64,000 nucleotides of DNA from NCBI GenBank assembly GCA_965366835.1, contig CBDUGF010000002.1, positions 8,157-72,156 of the forward strand, in the 5' to 3' direction. Position numbers and translations under genes: made by a program. Of the stretch, positions 61,864 to 64,000 are shown piece after piece (within the stretch, counting starts at the first letter, position 1; the number at the start of each line of letters is the position of its first letter). The notes beneath the pieces were generated by a model. That model was not told the DNA's origin, ran no database searches, and worked only from the letters and a program-made list of their open reading frames with translations. Source of the DNA: JAKGBX01 sp965366835 (GTDB lineage Bacteria > Pseudomonadota > Alphaproteobacteria > Rhodobacterales > Rhodobacteraceae).

Positions 61864-62604
61864 ATGTTTCCGATCCGCGATCACAATCCGTCGGGGCGCA
61901 CGCCCTATGTCACCTATCTGCTGATCGGCCTCAACGTGCTGGCATTCCTCAGCTATGTCAGCCTGTTCAACGATCCGCGCGCGCTTTCCCTGCTGTTCTA
62001 TGACTGGGCCATCCTGCCCGCCCGGATCAGCCAGGGCGATGGCTACGAGACCCTGCTCACCTCGATGTTCCTGCATGGCGGCTTCATGCATCTTGCCGGC
62101 AACATGCTGTTCCTTTGGATCTTCGGCGACAATCTCGAAGACGAAATGGGCCATCTTGGCTTCCTCGTCTTCTACCTGCTCTGCGGCCTTGGCGCCGGTT
62201 ATGTCCATGTGCTCTCCGGACCCAACTCGATGGTACCCACGGTCGGCGCCTCGGGCGCGATCGCCGGGGTTATGGGCGGCTATCTCCTGCTGTTTCCCAG
62301 GGCCAAGATCGACATCCTGCTGATCATCATCATCTTCTTCCGGATATTCACCATCCCGGCCTGGATCATGCTGGCTGTCTGGTTCGCGCTGCAATTCTCC
62401 GGCGCAATGACAGCCAACGCCAATGTCGGCGGCGTCGCCTACTGGGCTCATGCCGGCGGTTTCGTGATCGGCATCCTGGCGACCCTGCCGGTCTTCCTGC
62501 GCCGCGGCGGCGGGCGTTTCTGGCAACGCAACGAAGGTCAGCCGCCGCATCCTGAAGCCCGCTACGACCCCTCGCGCATCCCCCGGATCGGGCGCCGGAG
62601 ATGA
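61864..62604 (+). CDS. Rhomboid-family intramembrane serine protease
   Basis: A 246-residue membrane protease with catalytic Ser130 in TVGASGAIAG and His196 in YWAHAGGF, and the conserved SMFLHGGFMHLAGNMLFLW region. It cleaves within membranes. ATG 61864 gives the best family-like N-terminus; a longer in-frame extension lacks support. Its stop overlaps the GFA gene start (ATGA). Confidence 0.92.
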   Translation: MFPIRDHNPSGRTPYVTYLLIGLNVLAFLSYVSLFNDPRALSLLFYDWAILPARISQGDGYETLLTSMFLHGGFMHLAGNMLFLWIFGDNLEDEMGHLGFLVFYLLCGLGAGYVHVLSGPNSMVPTVGASGAIAGVMGGYLLLFPRAKIDILLIIIIFFRIFTIPAWIMLAVWFALQFSGAMTANANVGGVAYWAHAGGFVIGILATLPVFLRRGGGRFWQRNEGQPPHPEARYDPSRIPRIGRRR

Positions 62605-62984
62605 GCCCGCCGATGCCCTCTCCCCTGCGGCTCACCTGCCATTGCGGCGCGGTCGAGCTCAGCGTCACACCCTCGGTGCCGTTCAGCGAAGCGCGCCATT
62701 GCGATTGTTCCTTCTGCCGCCGCCGCGCCGCCGCCACGCTCACGGTGCCACTCGACGCGCTCGAGATCGTCAAGGGCGAGGGCAATCTCACGCTCTACCA
62801 ATGGAACACCGGCACCGCGCGGCACTATTTCTGCAGGACCTGCGGCATCTACACGCATCATCGCCGCCGCTCGAACCCGAATGAATATGGCGTCAATCTC
62901 GGCGCGCTCGAGGGCGTCAACCCGGCGGATTACGAACCGCTCGGCTGGCATGACGGTGTCAACCATCCCTCGGATCGTGCCTGA
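62601..62984 (+). CDS. GFA-family (glutathione-dependent formaldehyde-activating-like) zinc protein
   Basis: A 127-residue protein with the GFA/CENP-V cysteine pattern: CHCG (Cys13, Cys15), CDCSFC (Cys34, Cys36, Cys39) and CRTCG (Cys78, Cys81). The reaction of most members is unknown and formaldehyde activation is doubtful. It is translationally coupled to the rhomboid gene. Confidence 0.88.
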   Translation: MSPPMPSPLRLTCHCGAVELSVTPSVPFSEARHCDCSFCRRRAAATLTVPLDALEIVKGEGNLTLYQWNTGTARHYFCRTCGIYTHHRRRSNPNEYGVNLGALEGVNPADYEPLGWHDGVNHPSDRA

Positions 62985-63002
62985 GGCTTGCGCTCAGCCC
63001 GG

Positions 63003-63032
63003 TTTTCATCTTGCCCGAAGTATCCCCGCCGG
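63003..63032. repeat. Dispersed GC-rich repeat, copy 3 (inverted, partial)
   Basis: TTTTCATCTTGCCCGAAG, then TATCCCCGCCGG. On the other strand this gives the CCGG-CGGGGATACTTC...AAGATGAAAA layout, matching the tail of copy 1 at 35095-35140. The GGGGG-type stem is not present in full. Confidence 0.45.
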
Positions 63033-63079
63033 AGGCTTCACCGCTGTCCACCCTCGGCCAACCCGAAGCAGCAACACGA

Positions 63080-63130
63080 GGATCGCCCCGGCGCGCGGGG
63101 TGGGCGGGTGGGCGCGCGGCGGGGCGATCC
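63080..63130. terminator. Bidirectional GC-rich hairpin between GFA gene and ectC
   Basis: Perfect 11-base arms GGATCGCCCCG (63080-63090) and CGGGGCGATCC (63120-63130) enclose a GC-rich 29-base loop containing further complementary GCGCGC stretches. It sits between convergent genes. Confidence 0.7.
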
Positions 63131-63147
63131 GGCCTCTCCAGAACGCC

Positions 63148-63537
63148 TCACCCCTCCGGCAAACCATAGCTTCCGTCCTGGTCATGCACCTCCCGCCCGG
63201 TCAGCGCCGGCGTGAAGATACAAACGAACCGCAGCCCGCCCTTGCCCGCGCGGATGACATGCGCCTCGTTGCGATCAAGCGTGTAAAGCGAGCCTGGCTT
63301 CAGCGGAAACACCTCGCCGGTGGCGATATTCTCGACCTCGCCCTCGCCCGCGATGCAATAGTTGCTTTCGATGTGGTTCTTGTAGTGCAGATGCTGCTCG
63401 CTGCCCTCCGCCACCACCGTATCATGCAGCGAATAGCCCAGCCCATCCTCGGCCAGCAACAACCGGCGGCTCTCGAACGCCTCGCCGGTCACGTGCGCCT
63501 CGGTGTCCAGAATATCATCCAGGTGTTTGACGATCAT
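63148..63537 (-). CDS. ectC: Ectoine synthase (EctC)
   Basis: A 129-residue cupin with iron-contact residues at family positions: Glu57 (HIESNYC), Tyr85 (GSLYTLD) and His93 (NEAHVIR). The terminal segment LTGREVHDQDGSYGLPEG is typical of EctC. The enzyme cyclises N-acetyl-diaminobutyrate to ectoine. No ectA or ectB is in the window; instead an ornithine cyclodeaminase-family gene lies 66 bases upstream on the same strand, so this is a solitary ectC. Confidence 0.88.
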   Translation of the reverse strand: MIVKHLDDILDTEAHVTGEAFESRRLLLAEDGLGYSLHDTVVAEGSEQHLHYKNHIESNYCIAGEGEVENIATGEVFPLKPGSLYTLDRNEAHVIRAGKGGLRFVCIFTPALTGREVHDQDGSYGLPEG

Positions 63538-63603
63538 TGCCCTGCTCCTCTTTGGTGTTCATCTCTCGCCTTGCCCAATGGCCAGACGCCAGGACGCGCC
63601 GCG

Positions 63604-64000
63604 TCAGAAGTCCACTTTCTGCCCACGTCCCTCGGCCCGCGCGCGACCCAGCACATGATGCGCCGCAGCCAGATCCTGGGCCGCGATTCCGAGCGAACGG
63701 TAAACGGTGATCTGTTCAGGCGCCTCGCGCCCGCCGATCTCACCCAGAAGCAACGCGCCGATTTCTCCGCGCAAATCGCCCTCGCGCAGCGCCCCGGCGC
63801 CGATCATGTCGACAATCTCTCCCGCCTGCGCCAGCGCCGAGGGCAGGTAATCCACCCAGATCGCCGCGCGTTCCACCATCCGGTCATCGACCTCGCGCTT
63901 GGAAGGGATCGACGCTCCGACCACGTTCACATGCGCGCCCGCCCTTACCCAATCCCCCATCAGGCTCGGTTCCGCCGCCGCCGTGACGGTGCAGACGATA
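63604..64000 (-). CDS. Ornithine cyclodeaminase / mu-crystallin-family protein (5' truncated by window), possibly EutC-like
   Basis: The C-terminal ~132 residues are visible; the frame is open to the window end. IVCTVTAAAEPSLMGDWV and GAHVNVVGASIPSKREVD are the NAD-binding-region signature of ornithine cyclodeaminases. It continues to QITVYRSLGIAAQDLAAAHHVLG. EutC, an ectoine-use protein, belongs to this family, and adjacency to ectC supports a compatible-solute role, but the full gene is needed to decide. Confidence 0.8.
   Translation of the reverse strand, partial: IVCTVTAAAEPSLMGDWVRAGAHVNVVGASIPSKREVDDRMVERAAIWVDYLPSALAQAGEIVDMIGAGALREGDLRGEIGALLLGEIGGREAPEQITVYRSLGIAAQDLAAAHHVLGRARAEGRGQKVDF

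Noticed and set aside
1..64000. CRISPR arrays, insertion sequences or rRNA genes
   Set aside because: I saw no regularly spaced repeats, transposase motifs or rRNA-like conserved stretches.

Overview
This window looks like the chromosome of a marine Rhodobacterales (Roseobacter-group or Paracoccus-like) alphaproteobacterium. The clues are high GC, tightly overlapping genes, a nir locus with a fused nirDL gene, TAXI-TRAP transport, ectoine-type genes, and a short GC-rich repeat scattered between genes.

Region 1, about 1-17.1 kb, reads as an integrated copper and redox island. It holds a truncated DsbD-type thiol reductase, an accessory cytochrome c maturation set (ccmF-ccmG-ccmH-ccmI) with an L,D-transpeptidase, and a two-component system whose sensor has a Met/His-rich outer domain. 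It also holds a Met-rich EF-hand protein, DUF302, rhodanese and TVP38-type proteins, a Cu-type P1B ATPase behind a CueR-like promoter, an unusual CDF transporter and two genes of uncertain role. It ends at a tyrosine recombinase beside a degenerate 5' portion of a tRNA-Gly(UCC)-like gene, which has the geometry expected of an attachment site.

Region 2, 17.3-19.9 kb, is a two-gene unit: a DUF819 membrane protein and a PLP-dependent lyase or decarboxylase.

Region 3, 20.0-33.3 kb, is a nitrite-reduction and heme d1 locus, all on the minus strand. It carries nirS, a multiheme NirT-like fusion, a cupredoxin, nirE, nirC, nirF, nirDL, nirG, a second NirN-like gene, nirH, nirJ and nirN. Three FNR/Nnr-like boxes and a strong terminator after nirS suggest several transcripts. 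NirS would reduce nitrite to NO, the multiheme protein and cupredoxin would feed electrons, and the remaining genes would build heme d1. The extra NirN-like gene is the most unusual part.

Region 4, 33.4-43.3 kb, mixes sugar-acid genes (hydroxypyruvate isomerase-like, FAH-family, SDR, D-erythronate dehydrogenase-like), an EamA permease, an ectoine hydrolase-like M24 protein and a Zur-controlled znuA / zur-znuC-znuB zinc uptake locus.

Region 5, 42.4-50.2 kb, is aromatic catabolism. One operon has crotonase, MarR and feruloyl-CoA synthase-like ligase with an amidohydrolase. The other is a gentisate pathway (3-hydroxybenzoate 6-monooxygenase-like, fumarylpyruvate hydrolase-like, gentisate dioxygenase) facing a divergent MarR gene across a perfect palindrome.

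Region 6, 50.4-60.3 kb, reads leftwards as one catabolic unit: class III CoA-transferase, acyl-CoA dehydrogenase, ThDP enzyme, TAXI receptor, fused TRAP permease, universal stress protein and class III aminotransferase. The substrate is unknown.

Region 7, 60.5-64 kb, has tRNA-Leu(UAA), small housekeeping-type genes, a rhomboid protease, a GFA-family protein, a solitary ectoine synthase and a truncated ornithine cyclodeaminase-family gene.
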